A stretch of DNA of 51,493 nucleotides from Maribacter sp. (lineage in GTDB: Bacteria; Bacteroidota; Bacteroidia; Flavobacteriales; Flavobacteriaceae). The first letter of the stretch is position 1; each line of letters starts with the position of its first letter. The DNA is taken from the NCBI GenBank assembly GCA_020629415.1, contig JAHDDL010000008.1, forward strand, positions 59,013-110,505, in the 5' to 3' direction. Made by a program: the position numbers and the translations under genes. Below, piece by piece: positions 1-8,553 of this stretch. A model generated the notes under the pieces. That model did not search any database, had not been told where the DNA came from, and saw only the letters and a list, made by a program, of their open reading frames with translations.

Positions 1-708
1 ATTCGCTTTGCGTAAGTTATCGGTAGCTAAGTAAACATCACCTTTATTATAATACCAGGCACGTACTTTAGGAATTTTTATACCGTTCACGGTAATCATC
101 TCTGAAAGAAGAATGTACTCGCCATCATTTTTACTTTCATCATGAAAGAACTGATATACCTCCATGGCGTAGGTTTTAGGGTCAAAATAAAAATACCAAG
201 TATCATTACCTACTTCTTTTTCATACGTAGCTTTTAATACTAAATACTCCTTTCCCTTAAAAGTCTTCTTAATTACGTTATTATCTATTATTGTGCCCTT
301 ATCTTTTAATTTCATAGGAAGACCATATAGATAGGTATAATAGTTTTTCATCATCTTGGCGCGGTCACAGCTAATATTCAAGCTATCCTTGATCTTTGGA
401 AATATAGAAGTACTGCCGTTTAATTTTAGGGTACATTTACCATTGTCCAATTCAGATTCAATTGTGTAATTGTTTTTTTTGACTGTTGTTTTAAAATAAT
501 TTTTTGGAAGCTTCATTTCAATAACAGTATTACGTGGACTGTTTTTTGGGCTTTCCATTTCAATCAGCATTTTTCCTTTAAAACTAGACCAGTTGTTTTC
601 TGGGTCGTGATAGGCAATGGCACGTTCCAATAATTGAGTTCCGGTGATTTCTTGTGCATAATTTAATACTCCTTGCAGCAAGAAAATCGTTAGCAAAACA
701 TATTTCAT
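1..708 (-). CDS. DUF6503-like secreted protein (3' end off the window)
   Basis: An open frame runs on the minus strand from an ATG at 708 to the left edge with no stop, so the C-terminus is missing. The first ~18 residues (MKYVLLTIFLLQG, ending near NYAQ) form a signal peptide. The mature part resembles Bacteroidota DUF6503/outer-membrane-lipoprotein-sorting-like proteins: 'AIAYHDPENNWSSFKG' near the start and 'WYFYFDPKTYAMEVYQFF' late in the protein are what I recognise as family patterns. 236 codons are visible, which is close to full length for the family. The biochemical role is unknown; the family is periplasmic or surface and probably LolA-like in fold. It starts 28 bp after the stop of the phosphate transporter on the same strand, so co-transcription and phosphate control are plausible but unproven. 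Confidence 0.75.
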   Translation of the reverse strand, partial: MKYVLLTIFLLQGVLNYAQEITGTQLLERAIAYHDPENNWSSFKGKMLIEMESPKNSPRNTVIEMKLPKNYFKTTVKKNNYTIESELDNGKCTLKLNGSTSIFPKIKDSLNISCDRAKMMKNYYTYLYGLPMKLKDKGTIIDNNVIKKTFKGKEYLVLKATYEKEVGNDTWYFYFDPKTYAMEVYQFFHDESKNDGEYILLSEMITVNGIKIPKVRAWYYNKGDVYLATDNLRKAN

Positions 709-736
709 AAAACGTGTTTTTTAAAGTGTATCTCTT

Positions 737-3004
737 TTAGTCTAATGTTGCCGGTTTAACATCTGCATCATGTTCCTTATAATACAGTTCCAGTAAATCC
801 ATGGTAGCTGTCATTAAATCTTTAGTTTCAAGTAAGATCGTGAAGTATAATGTCGTGTTTTTAGGGCTAGATTCCTCTGACCTTGTACGCTCTACCTGTG
901 CGCTAATTTTTTGAGAAACCAAATCGTATAATTCTTGCTTATTGTTGAGTATGTTACCAATTTTTTCGAATGATCTCTCTTCAAAAGCGTGATAAGTATT
1001 ATCTAAAATCTCGGCTAGTTTAATATCTATTTGTTTAAGCTCTTTTATTTGGTTGTACTTTAATTTCTTGTGGTTATTGTTCACATGTTTATGGCTTACT
1101 TTACCAATGTATTCCAATGATTGTGAAATATCCGTTAAGTGTCCCATGGCATTAATGTAGAAATTACTGGCACCAATGTGGGCTTCTTCTAGATTTTTAA
1201 TGAAATAGAAGGTATGATTTCTTAGATCCTCAATTTCGTTTGCCAATTTGGCGCCTTGCTTCTTGTTTTTTTGAAGTGAGCTGAGGTCTTGTTTTGCTAG
1301 TCCGTTTATTGAGTTGGAATAAATTTTATTCGCTCTTTTTACAACGTTGGCAATGTTTTTTGCACTTTCTTCAATTACACCTTGTATAGAGCTACTTTCT
1401 GCACGCTCTAATATTTCCTCTTCTTTGGTTTCTTTTAATTTTTTGGTGTGAGACAAATAGTTTTTGCCGATTAGAACAAAAGCAAATACCAATAAGATAC
1501 TTATGGCATAAATACCTCCTAAATGAATAATGTAAGCTATGATGGCCGCAGCTACGAACGCTACGATAGCCGTAAAGAACCAACCGCCAATAACATTTAG
1601 AACACCGGCAACTCTGTATACGGCACTTTCAGAACCCCAAGCTCTATCTGCCAATGACGTACCCATTGCTACCATAAAAGTTACGTATGTAGTAGATAAG
1701 GGCAATTTTAACGAGGTAGCCAAAGAGATCAATACACTGGCCACCATTAGGTTTACAGAAGCCCTGATAAGATCAAAAGCGGGTTGGTCTTTTGCCTTTG
1801 CCTTTTGTGCATATGATGTTGGCTTTATAAATTGAGTGTCAATTTTCTTTTGTAATGAAACAGGAATTAAACTGTTCAAATTTTCAGATGCAATTATTGA
1901 AAATTTAACTATTTGTCTTGATAAATAGTTTGGCTCAAAACGTTCGTCACCTTCGTCCTGTCTAGATAGGTCAACACTTGTTTTAACTACATTCTTAGCT
2001 TTTGAAGAAAACCATAATGTAACTACCATGATAACCCCAGAAGCCAACAATAGGTATGTTGGGGTTTGTACGGCAACCGCTAATCCTTTCATATTATAGT
2101 CGGAAGCTAACTGACCAGAAGCGGACCAACTTTGAAATGATTCATATGCAGCTAAAGGAACACCAATAAAGTTTACCAAATCATTACCTGCAAATGCCAT
2201 GGCCAGGGCAAAGGTGCCCAGAATTATAATGATGGTATAAATATTCCATTTCATGAAAGTTGTGGCAAACCATGATAGTGCAAACCATACAAAGAAATTT
2301 CCCAATAAAAATAATTCAGGATTATTACCAATGAACATGGTAGCTTCAGGGCTTAATATTGAGGTTCCCTTAAGCCCTTTGATAAGGATAAAATATATAA
2401 TTGCCGTAATGGCCATACCACCAAAAATTGCACCAACCCACTTTGGTTTTTCGTTGAACTTGAAGGAGAGTAATATTCTGGTAATAAATTGTACAATTGC
2501 TCCAATGGTAAAGGCTATGACCACGGATAAAAGTATACCAATAATAATCTCCGTTGCCTTATCTGTATTTATATAATTTGAAAGATGGGTGAAATTGCCG
2601 TCTCCCGAATAAATTTTTACCAATGATATGGCTACGGCGGCACCTAACAGTTCGAAAACGATGGACACTGTAGTTGACGTGGGCATACCCAAGGTGTTAA
2701 AGAAGTCCAGTAGTAGAATGTCCGTTATCATAACGGCCATAAAGACAATCATGATTTCTGCGAAGACAAACTCAGATGGATTGAAGATTCCTTTTCTCGC
2801 TACTTCCATCATTCCGCTTGATGATACCGCTCCAAAGGCGATGCCTACACTGGCTACAAGCATTATGGTTTTAAAGGAAATTGCTTTAGACCCTATTGCT
2901 GAATTTAAAAAATTGACGGCATCATTACTAACACCAACAATTAAATCTGTTATGGCTAAAACCGCCAACGCAATAATCATGAATAAATATATGTTCTCGC
3001 CCAT
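737..3004 (-). CDS. PiT-family inorganic phosphate transporter with PhoU-like C-terminal domain
   Basis: About 755 aa. The N-terminal ~520 residues form a multi-helix PHO4/PiT permease carrying the two inverted signature repeats of the family (NDAVNFLNSAIGS at ~residues 27-39, GNDLVNFIGVP near 273). The C-terminal ~220 residues (after the last helix, IYAISILLVFAFVLIG) are soluble, charged and helical and resemble a PhoU/DUF47 domain. This fusion is common in Bacteroidota and is expected to gate or signal phosphate import; substrate choice (Pi with H+ or Na+) is known for the family, not shown here. I chose the ATG at 3004 over a TTG one codon upstream. Tandem PHO-box-like repeats lie 46-63 bp upstream, and a -7-like CATTTTTG (one mismatch to TAnnTTTG) lies on the minus strand at 3031-3024. 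Confidence 0.92.
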   Translation of the reverse strand: MGENIYLFMIIALAVLAITDLIVGVSNDAVNFLNSAIGSKAISFKTIMLVASVGIAFGAVSSSGMMEVARKGIFNPSEFVFAEIMIVFMAVMITDILLLDFFNTLGMPTSTTVSIVFELLGAAVAISLVKIYSGDGNFTHLSNYINTDKATEIIIGILLSVVIAFTIGAIVQFITRILLSFKFNEKPKWVGAIFGGMAITAIIYFILIKGLKGTSILSPEATMFIGNNPELFLLGNFFVWFALSWFATTFMKWNIYTIIIILGTFALAMAFAGNDLVNFIGVPLAAYESFQSWSASGQLASDYNMKGLAVAVQTPTYLLLASGVIMVVTLWFSSKAKNVVKTSVDLSRQDEGDERFEPNYLSRQIVKFSIIASENLNSLIPVSLQKKIDTQFIKPTSYAQKAKAKDQPAFDLIRASVNLMVASVLISLATSLKLPLSTTYVTFMVAMGTSLADRAWGSESAVYRVAGVLNVIGGWFFTAIVAFVAAAIIAYIIHLGGIYAISILLVFAFVLIGKNYLSHTKKLKETKEEEILERAESSSIQGVIEESAKNIANVVKRANKIYSNSINGLAKQDLSSLQKNKKQGAKLANEIEDLRNHTFYFIKNLEEAHIGASNFYINAMGHLTDISQSLEYIGKVSHKHVNNNHKKLKYNQIKELKQIDIKLAEILDNTYHAFEERSFEKIGNILNNKQELYDLVSQKISAQVERTRSEESSPKNTTLYFTILLETKDLMTATMDLLELYYKEHDADVKPATLD

Positions 3005-3049
3005 CAAAAATTTAAATAAGGAACAAAAATGACATTATAAATTATCATT

Positions 3050-3067
3050 AAGGTTAAAATAAGGTTA
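3050..3067 (-). promoter_or_regulatory. Candidate PHO box upstream of the PiT transporter
   Basis: Two perfect AAGGTTA heptamers (plus strand, 3050-3056 and 3061-3067) are separated by 4 bp, giving an 11-bp repeat period, as in PhoB-type direct-repeat operators. Read toward the gene they are TAACCTT, close to the cyanobacterial PHO-box core PyTTAAPyPyT. The proximal edge is 18 bp from the putative -7 hexamer (3031-3024), where an activator would replace the -33 element. Binding by a PhoB/PhoP homologue is inference. Confidence 0.5.
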
Positions 3068-3231
3068 TGAAGTTAATATCGTATACTTTACATAGATTTT
3101 TACCTTTGCAAAGAAACTACGTTTAGTGGATGAAAATACTAATTTCTTTTCTAAAAAGAATTTTTGTTTTAACATCAAAATCATTTACCTGATAGAAGAG
3201 TTTGTAAATGGTAATTGACGCCGCCCTAATT

Positions 3232-3621
3232 TTAGCTTGTTTTATTAGCTGCTAACTTTAAAGTGCTTTCAGTGGTGGCGCTAACTTTGGCCGTAGAAGG
3301 TAGTGCTATTCTTTTGGCATATAATGTTTCCAGAATTTCCGTTTGCTCACCTTCATTTACCGTAATTTCCAAGTGCATAGGTTCATAGCCTACAAACTGA
3401 ATTACCATGTTGTGGGTGCCCACGGCTACATCGTTAAATTCAAAATTGCCCCTAAAATTGGTTTGAGTAGAATATGCAGCGTTGTCCATACTTACAGAGG
3501 CCATTAATAACGGCTCGTTAAAAAACTCGCCGTCTAAAACTTTACCTCTAATTGAACTGGTTTCTTGTGCAAATGACAAGGAAGTTATTACAAGAGCAAA
3601 TAGAACAAATAATTTCTTCAT
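3232..3621 (-). CDS. Small secreted carboxypeptidase-regulatory-like (CarboxypepD_reg) domain protein
   Basis: 129 aa with a clear signal peptide (MKKLFVLFALVITSLSFAQ) followed by one CarboxypepD_reg/CNA-B-like beta-sandwich: 'IRGKVLDGEFFNEPLLMASVSM', then 'STQTNFRGNFEFNDVAVGTHNMVIQFVGYEP'. This is the domain normally found at the N-terminus of TonB receptors and SusC proteins. Here it stands alone, with only a short low-complexity Ser/Thr/Ala tail (residues ~105-129). It is probably periplasmic or surface; its partner is unknown. The promoter region carries four AAGGTTA-type repeats on an 11-bp grid, the same element as upstream of the phosphate transporter, so it is a candidate phosphate-starvation gene. 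It forms its own unit: 224 bp separates it from the transporter. Confidence 0.8.
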   Translation of the reverse strand: MKKLFVLFALVITSLSFAQETSSIRGKVLDGEFFNEPLLMASVSMDNAAYSTQTNFRGNFEFNDVAVGTHNMVIQFVGYEPMHLEITVNEGEQTEILETLYAKRIALPSTAKVSATTESTLKLAANKTS

Positions 3622-3656
3622 TGGTTATTTATATTCTAGTGCAAAGAAAGAAAGCT

Positions 3657-3707
3657 AAGGTTAAGTTAAGGTTATCATAGGTTTATGAATATATGTTTTA
3701 AAGGTTA
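3657..3707 (-). promoter_or_regulatory. Candidate multi-repeat PHO box upstream of the secreted 129-aa protein
   Basis: On the plus strand AAGGTTA occurs at 3657-3663, 3668-3674 and 3701-3707, with AGGTTTA at 3679-3685. All sit on one 11-bp register; only the 3690 slot is degenerate. A -7-like TTTCTTTG (minus, 3649-3642) lies 7 bp beyond the proximal repeat, exactly one 11-bp turn closer than in the PiT promoter, so both operators are in the same helical phase relative to their -7 elements. Orientation relative to the gene is also the same at both sites. Confidence 0.55.
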
Positions 3708-3797
3708 AGATTCTGGTGTATAATTGTTTATCGCAGCCAATGCTTTCGGTATCGAAATGAGTAAATGGCGTATCTTGCAAACTTTAAATTAACGAAC

Positions 3798-5141
3798 ATG
3801 AATTGGGAGCAGTTACTTTCTTTACGAAGACAAGGCGATAAGAACAAAAGATTAAGAAATGAACAAGACGAAACAAGGTTGGGTTTTGATGTTGATTATG
3901 ATCGTATTATCTTTTCTTCTGCTTTTAGAAGTCTACAGGATAAAACCCAAGTAATTCCATTATCTAAGACAGATTTTGTTCATACAAGATTGACCCATAG
4001 TTTAGAGGTATCAGTGGTCGGTAGAAGTCTAGGTAGGTTGGCAGGGAAAAAAATTATTGAAAAACATCCCTATTTAAAGGAAGTTCATGGCTATCAGTTT
4101 AATGATTTTGGAGCTATTGTAGCCGCCGCAGCTCTGGCACATGATATTGGAAATCCTCCTTTTGGCCATAGTGGAGAAAAAGCTATTGGTGAATATTTTA
4201 AAACTGGTAACGGATTAAGGTTCAAGGAACTACTTTCTGAGGTGGAATATCAAGATATTATCGATTTTGAAGGTAATGCCAACGGATTTAGATTATTGAC
4301 CCAAGATAGAGCGGGAGTTTCTGGTGGGCTTCGTTTAAGTAATGCTACCTTGGGCGCCTTTATGAAATATCCTAAGGAGTCCCTGCCTAAAAAACCTACA
4401 AACCATATCTGCGATAAAAAATTTGGATTTTTTCAAAGTGAAAAATACATATTTGAAGGAGTTGCGGAAGATTTGGGTTTACAAAGTAGAAGTGCCGACG
4501 GAAGCATTTCTTACAGCAGACACCCGTTAACCTTCTTGGTAGAGGCCGCAGATGATATTTGCTATACCATAATTGACTTTGAGGATGGTATAAATTTGGG
4601 ACTCATTTCTGAGGATTATGCTTTGGAATACCTTATAAAATTGGTAAAGAATTCCATAAATACCAAAAAGTATAATTCTTTGGAGTATATGGAAGATAGG
4701 CTTAGCTATTTGCGTGCCTTGGCCATAAATACACTGATACAGGATGCAGTTTCTATATTCATTGAAAATGAAGAAAGTATCTTGAACGGTACTTTTGATG
4801 TTTCATTACTGGAAAAAAGTAAATTCAAAGCACAAATTGAGGATATTATAAGTTTAAGCGTTCAAAAAATCTATCAATCTCAAGAAGTTGTGGAAAAAGA
4901 AATAGCGGGTTATACCATTATTTCTGATATTCTAGAGGTCTATATCAACGCCTTGATCGGCAAAAAGAACAACAATGCCTCTAACTACCATAAACTTATA
5001 TTAAGGACCTTACCTGGGTTTTATAGAGAAACAAATGTATCGTTATATCAAATTGTATTGAATACCTGTTGTTACGTTGCTAGTCTATCTGATAGTGCTG
5101 CAGTACATATGCACAATAAAATCAAGGGTAAAACACTTTAG
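3798..5141 (+). CDS. dgt: Deoxyguanosinetriphosphate triphosphohydrolase (dGTPase)
   Basis: 447 aa from the ATG at 3798 (MNWEQLLSLRRQGD, the usual start of this family); an in-frame ATG 11 codons upstream is less likely. It belongs to the HD-domain metal-dependent phosphohydrolases. H67 in RLTHSLEV, H115-D116 in AALAHDIGNPPFGHSGE and H124 are the expected metal and catalytic residues. The family hydrolyses dGTP to deoxyguanosine and tripolyphosphate, affecting dNTP balance and defence against foreign DNA. Length is close to that of other bacterial Dgt proteins. It is convergent with the DUF3078 gene, sharing 4 bp at the stops (TAG/TAA). It stands as a single-gene unit. Confidence 0.9.
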   Translation: MNWEQLLSLRRQGDKNKRLRNEQDETRLGFDVDYDRIIFSSAFRSLQDKTQVIPLSKTDFVHTRLTHSLEVSVVGRSLGRLAGKKIIEKHPYLKEVHGYQFNDFGAIVAAAALAHDIGNPPFGHSGEKAIGEYFKTGNGLRFKELLSEVEYQDIIDFEGNANGFRLLTQDRAGVSGGLRLSNATLGAFMKYPKESLPKKPTNHICDKKFGFFQSEKYIFEGVAEDLGLQSRSADGSISYSRHPLTFLVEAADDICYTIIDFEDGINLGLISEDYALEYLIKLVKNSINTKKYNSLEYMEDRLSYLRALAINTLIQDAVSIFIENEESILNGTFDVSLLEKSKFKAQIEDIISLSVQKIYQSQEVVEKEIAGYTIISDILEVYINALIGKKNNNASNYHKLILRTLPGFYRETNVSLYQIVLNTCCYVASLSDSAAVHMHNKIKGKTL

Positions 5142-6265
5142 AAACCATATAGAATACCTACGCCCAATACTTGTTTAAATTGAATCTTTGGTACACCAGG
5201 GTTTACTATAGTGCCGTTATCGTTTTTGACCACATCAAAAAGAATATCGTCATCATAAATCATTTGTGTGCCCAAACTCGTACTAATAAATTTATTGACC
5301 TTCATGTTAAGGGTAAGCTCCCAATCAATATCAACGTTTCCAAAGCTTTTTATGTAATCTGTATAAAGATTCAATCTACTTTTCATTTCAATATTATCCG
5401 CTATGGTATAATTAAAATTGTTGGTAATCAAAATACCTAGTTCTAATAAATGATTTTCACCTGGTGTAATTACATTGCCATCTGCATCTAAAATGGCTTC
5501 TTGAACACCAAAAGCCCCATTGTCAGCCAAATCTTGATCTAATACAAAGGTTGATTTTTGTGTCAATGGTGATAGGTAAAGATTAAATTTTTCATCTTTT
5601 GTAATATAGGACGTACCTGCACCGAACAGTAAATAACCAGGTGCCATAAATCTTGATATGGGCGTGTCTCTGTCAGGGTATTTATAACCGTTGGAAAATT
5701 GTGTGTTAAAGTTTAATTGAACCGAATAGAACCACCTACTATCATTGTCTTTTTTGAAACCTAAGTTAGAACTTAAGCGGATTACATCTTCGGTTTTTCT
5801 AAGTTTACGCCCTTCTTGGGCATTTAATCCGTAGCGTAATTCTAATTTATTATCCCATTGAAAATTATTGAATTTATACTTTCTTGCAAATTTTAAAAAA
5901 CCTAGCCCACTTATGGCATTGTCACCACCTGCATTCCAGTTTACAAAGGCCACTTCACTGATGTTTATGCCAAAACTATTTTCCGTTTCCCAAAAAGAAG
6001 GAACTCTAAAACGTTGAAAACCTTTCTGTAGGGTTTTTGTCTTTTTAAAGTCGATATTTGGTATTTGAAGGTTGACATCTTTTTTGGGAGTATAAATTTT
6101 GTCTACCGTTCTGCGAATTACAATAGTGTCAATGGCAACGCTATCTACGGTTACACTGTCTACAATAATTGGCGCCGGTATTGTGTCTTGTGCAAATGCT
6201 AAAGAAGTTACCAAAAGAAATAACGCAATTGAAAGCTTAAGCGATTTAAAAACCATCATTTTCAT
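5138..6265 (-). CDS. DUF3078 outer-membrane-type protein
   Basis: 375 aa. Signal peptide (KSLKLSIALFLLVTSLAFAQ) then ~330 residues of alternating aromatic/polar beta-strand pattern ending in Phe (GVGILYGF), typical of the flavobacterial DUF3078 family, probably an outer-membrane barrel. Function unknown. The motif 'FWETENSFGINISEVAFVNWNAGGDNAISG' is what I recognise as the family hallmark. The start ATG at 6265 overlaps the dxs stop as ATGA, implying translational coupling with dxs; two further Met codons at 6259 and 6256 are alternative starts. The protein's job next to an isoprenoid enzyme is not evident. Confidence 0.85.
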   Translation of the reverse strand: MKMMVFKSLKLSIALFLLVTSLAFAQDTIPAPIIVDSVTVDSVAIDTIVIRRTVDKIYTPKKDVNLQIPNIDFKKTKTLQKGFQRFRVPSFWETENSFGINISEVAFVNWNAGGDNAISGLGFLKFARKYKFNNFQWDNKLELRYGLNAQEGRKLRKTEDVIRLSSNLGFKKDNDSRWFYSVQLNFNTQFSNGYKYPDRDTPISRFMAPGYLLFGAGTSYITKDEKFNLYLSPLTQKSTFVLDQDLADNGAFGVQEAILDADGNVITPGENHLLELGILITNNFNYTIADNIEMKSRLNLYTDYIKSFGNVDIDWELTLNMKVNKFISTSLGTQMIYDDDILFDVVKNDNGTIVNPGVPKIQFKQVLGVGILYGF

Positions 6266-8037
6266 AGAAATTGTTGTACATATTGTTTTACGGACATCTT
6301 ATCTATTCCTGCTTTTTTATACAGTTTTTCGGTGGCACCGTGTGTAATAAAGACATCAGGAATGCCAAATATCTTAATTATTTTATGGATTCCAATATTA
6401 TTTGCATATTCTAACACACTACTTCCAAATCCTCCAATGGCAGAACCGTCTTCTAGTGTAATAATATGATTGAATTTCTGAAGTATTTCTTTCAATAGAT
6501 TAGAATCCAAAGGCTTTATGAAAGGGAAATTATAATGGGCTATTGCATCGGGTCGGTTTAGTTCTTCTATCATTTCAGATATCATATTGCCGATCGGTCC
6601 TGTACTTAAAATTGCAATTTTATTTCCCTTCTTTAATTCTACAGCTTTACCTATGCTCAGTTTTTTCATTGGTAATTGCCAATTCAACATCTTACCTCTA
6701 CCGCGCGGATATCTTATTGCAATAGGATTTTTTAGTCCTAACTGAGACGTATACATGATGTTTCTTAATTCTACTTCGTTCATAGGAGAAAAAATAATCA
6801 GGTTGGGAATACATCTTAAGAAAGAAATGTCAAATACGCCATGATGTGTAGGTCCGTCCTCACCTACTAGACCTGCGCGATCTAAACAGAAAATAACAGG
6901 TAAGTTTTGTATAGCTACATCATGGATTACCTGATCATATGCACGTTGCAGAAAAGTGGAGTAAACATTACAGAATACAACTAAACCATCCGTGGCCATA
7001 CCTGCAGCTAAGGTTACCGCGTGCTGTTCTGCTATGCCCACATCAAAAGCACGTTCTGGAATTGCTTGCATTAAAAATTTTAGGGAACTGCCTGTTGGCA
7101 TTGCAGGAGTTATACCTACTATTTTAGTATTTTTTGTTGCAAGTTCTACTAAAGTCTTACCAAATACATCTTGGAATTTGGGTGGCTCGGCAATACTGTT
7201 CTTTTTTTGCAATTCGCCCGTTTGCTTATCAAATTTACCTGGGGCATGGTAGGTAACCTGATTTTCTTCTGCCTTTTGCAGGCCTTTACCTTTGGTGGTA
7301 ATGACATGTAACAATTTAGGACCCTCAATTTTTTGTAATCGTTCCAATTCTTTTATTAAGGTAGGTAGGTCATGGCCGTTTACAGGCCCTGAATAATGAA
7401 AATTTAGGCATTCAAAAATATTCTCTTCTTTTGCGGTACCAGTTTTTACATTGGTCAAATATTTTTTCAATGCACCAACACTAGGGTCAATTCCCATGGC
7501 ATTGTCATTAAGTACTATTAAAATATTGGCATTGGTAACACCTGCATGGTTTAAACCTTCAAAAGCCATACCGCTGGCTATAGATGCATCGCCTATTACC
7601 GCAATATGCTGTCTTCGAAATTTTCCTTGTAGTTGGGCGGCTAAAGCCATACCCAATAAAGCTGAAATAGAGGTAGAGCTATGCCCAGTGCCAAAAGCAT
7701 CATATTCGCTTTCTTGCATTTTAGGAAATCCGCTTATACCACCAAACTGACGGTTGGTATCAAAAATATCTTTTCTACCGGTCAGTATTTTATGACCGTA
7801 AGCTTGGTGGCCAACATCCCAGATGAGTTTGTCCACTGGGGTATTGAAAACGTAGTGTAGTGCAATGGTCAGTTCCACAACACCTAAGCTCGCACCTAAA
7901 TGGCCTTCTTTTACAGAAACAATGTCAATTATAAACTCACGTAACTCACTAGCCAATTGCTCTAAATCTTTTTCTTTTAGAGATTTAAGATCGTTGGGCG
8001 AATTGATATGTTCTAGTATTGATTTCAAGCTGTGCAT
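6262..8037 (-). CDS. dxs: 1-deoxy-D-xylulose-5-phosphate synthase
   Basis: 591 aa, normal length for DXS. It condenses pyruvate and glyceraldehyde 3-phosphate to DXP, the first step of the MEP isoprenoid pathway, using thiamine diphosphate. Visible features: GHLGASLGVVELTIALHYVF and DVGHQAYGHKILTGR (substrate and TPP-contacting His residues) and a TPP-binding segment 'VIGDASIASGMAFEGLNHAG...VLNDN', in which GDG is replaced by GDA, a form I recall as usual in flavobacterial DXS. The transketolase-like pyrimidine domain carries GIAEQHAVTLAAGMA and DRAGLVGEDGPTHHG. The promoter lies between dxs and tadA with only a ~6-nt predicted leader. It feeds the polyprenyl/carotenoid genes found at 34.8-37 kb. 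Confidence 0.96.
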   Translation of the reverse strand: MHSLKSILEHINSPNDLKSLKEKDLEQLASELREFIIDIVSVKEGHLGASLGVVELTIALHYVFNTPVDKLIWDVGHQAYGHKILTGRKDIFDTNRQFGGISGFPKMQESEYDAFGTGHSSTSISALLGMALAAQLQGKFRRQHIAVIGDASIASGMAFEGLNHAGVTNANILIVLNDNAMGIDPSVGALKKYLTNVKTGTAKEENIFECLNFHYSGPVNGHDLPTLIKELERLQKIEGPKLLHVITTKGKGLQKAEENQVTYHAPGKFDKQTGELQKKNSIAEPPKFQDVFGKTLVELATKNTKIVGITPAMPTGSSLKFLMQAIPERAFDVGIAEQHAVTLAAGMATDGLVVFCNVYSTFLQRAYDQVIHDVAIQNLPVIFCLDRAGLVGEDGPTHHGVFDISFLRCIPNLIIFSPMNEVELRNIMYTSQLGLKNPIAIRYPRGRGKMLNWQLPMKKLSIGKAVELKKGNKIAILSTGPIGNMISEMIEELNRPDAIAHYNFPFIKPLDSNLLKEILQKFNHIITLEDGSAIGGFGSSVLEYANNIGIHKIIKIFGIPDVFITHGATEKLYKKAGIDKMSVKQYVQQFL

Positions 8038-8047
8038 ATAATGAAGA

Positions 8048-8086
8048 CAAAAATACTTTTTTAAAAATGAAACTATCGTATTTTTG
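8048..8086. promoter_or_regulatory. Back-to-back dxs and tadA promoters (near-leaderless)
   Basis: Two exact TAnnTTTG -7 elements face away from each other: TATTTTTG on the minus strand at 8055-8048 for dxs, and TATTTTTG on the plus strand at 8079-8086 for tadA. The start codons lie at 8037 and 8092, so predicted transcripts begin within a few bases of, or at, the ATG. No clear -33 TTTG is visible for either. Confidence 0.55.
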
Positions 8087-8091
8087 AACCT

Positions 8092-8535
8092 ATGGTTCTA
8101 CCCTACGACGATACTTATTTTATGAAAAAGGCACTTCAAGAAGCAGCATATGCATTTGAAGCCGGTGAAGTGCCCGTTGGTGTAGTTATTGTAGTGCAAG
8201 ATAGGATTATTGCAAGGGCGCATAATCTAACTGAAAAATTAAACGATGTTACGGCACATGCAGAAATGCAGGCAATTACTTCGGCCGCTAATTTTTTAGG
8301 TGGAAAATATTTAAAGGACTGTACGCTATATGTAACGTTAGAGCCATGCCAAATGTGCGCCGGGGCGCTTTATTGGAGCCAAATAGGAAAAATTGTTTAC
8401 GGAGCAAAAGACTTGCAACGCGGATGCGGGGCAATGGGAACTACCTTACACCCAAAAACCAAAATATTGGGGGGTATTCTTGAAGAAGAAGCGGCAAGCC
8501 TATTACAGCAGTTTTTTTTAAAAAAAAGAAAGTAG
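8092..8535 (+). CDS. tadA: tRNA-specific adenosine deaminase TadA (nucleoside deaminase family)
   Basis: 147 aa. It has a cytidine/deoxycytidylate-deaminase fold with zinc-site residues H56-A-E58 (TAHAEMQAI; E58 is the proton shuttle) and P85-C86-x-x-C89 (EPCQMCAGAL). The active-site context matches TadA, which deaminates A34 to inosine in tRNA-Arg(ACG) and is essential in most bacteria; guanine deaminase is a less likely alternative. It is divergent from dxs across 54 bp. The -7 box ends 6 bp before the ATG, suggesting a leaderless mRNA. A perfect 10-bp stem follows the stop. Confidence 0.92.
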   Translation: MVLPYDDTYFMKKALQEAAYAFEAGEVPVGVVIVVQDRIIARAHNLTEKLNDVTAHAEMQAITSAANFLGGKYLKDCTLYVTLEPCQMCAGALYWSQIGKIVYGAKDLQRGCGAMGTTLHPKTKILGGILEEEAASLLQQFFLKKRK

Positions 8536-8553
8536 TGGCTTGGGTATAAACGA

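Noticed and set aside
2628..3032. 134-codon plus-strand frame over the start of the PiT gene
   Set aside because: Mirror of the hydrophobic PiT coding strand, with no promoter or recognisable domain.
6900..7560. GDA instead of GDG in the DXS thiamine-diphosphate motif
   Set aside because: I recall this form in flavobacterial DXS, and the rest of the active site is intact; not evidence of loss of function.
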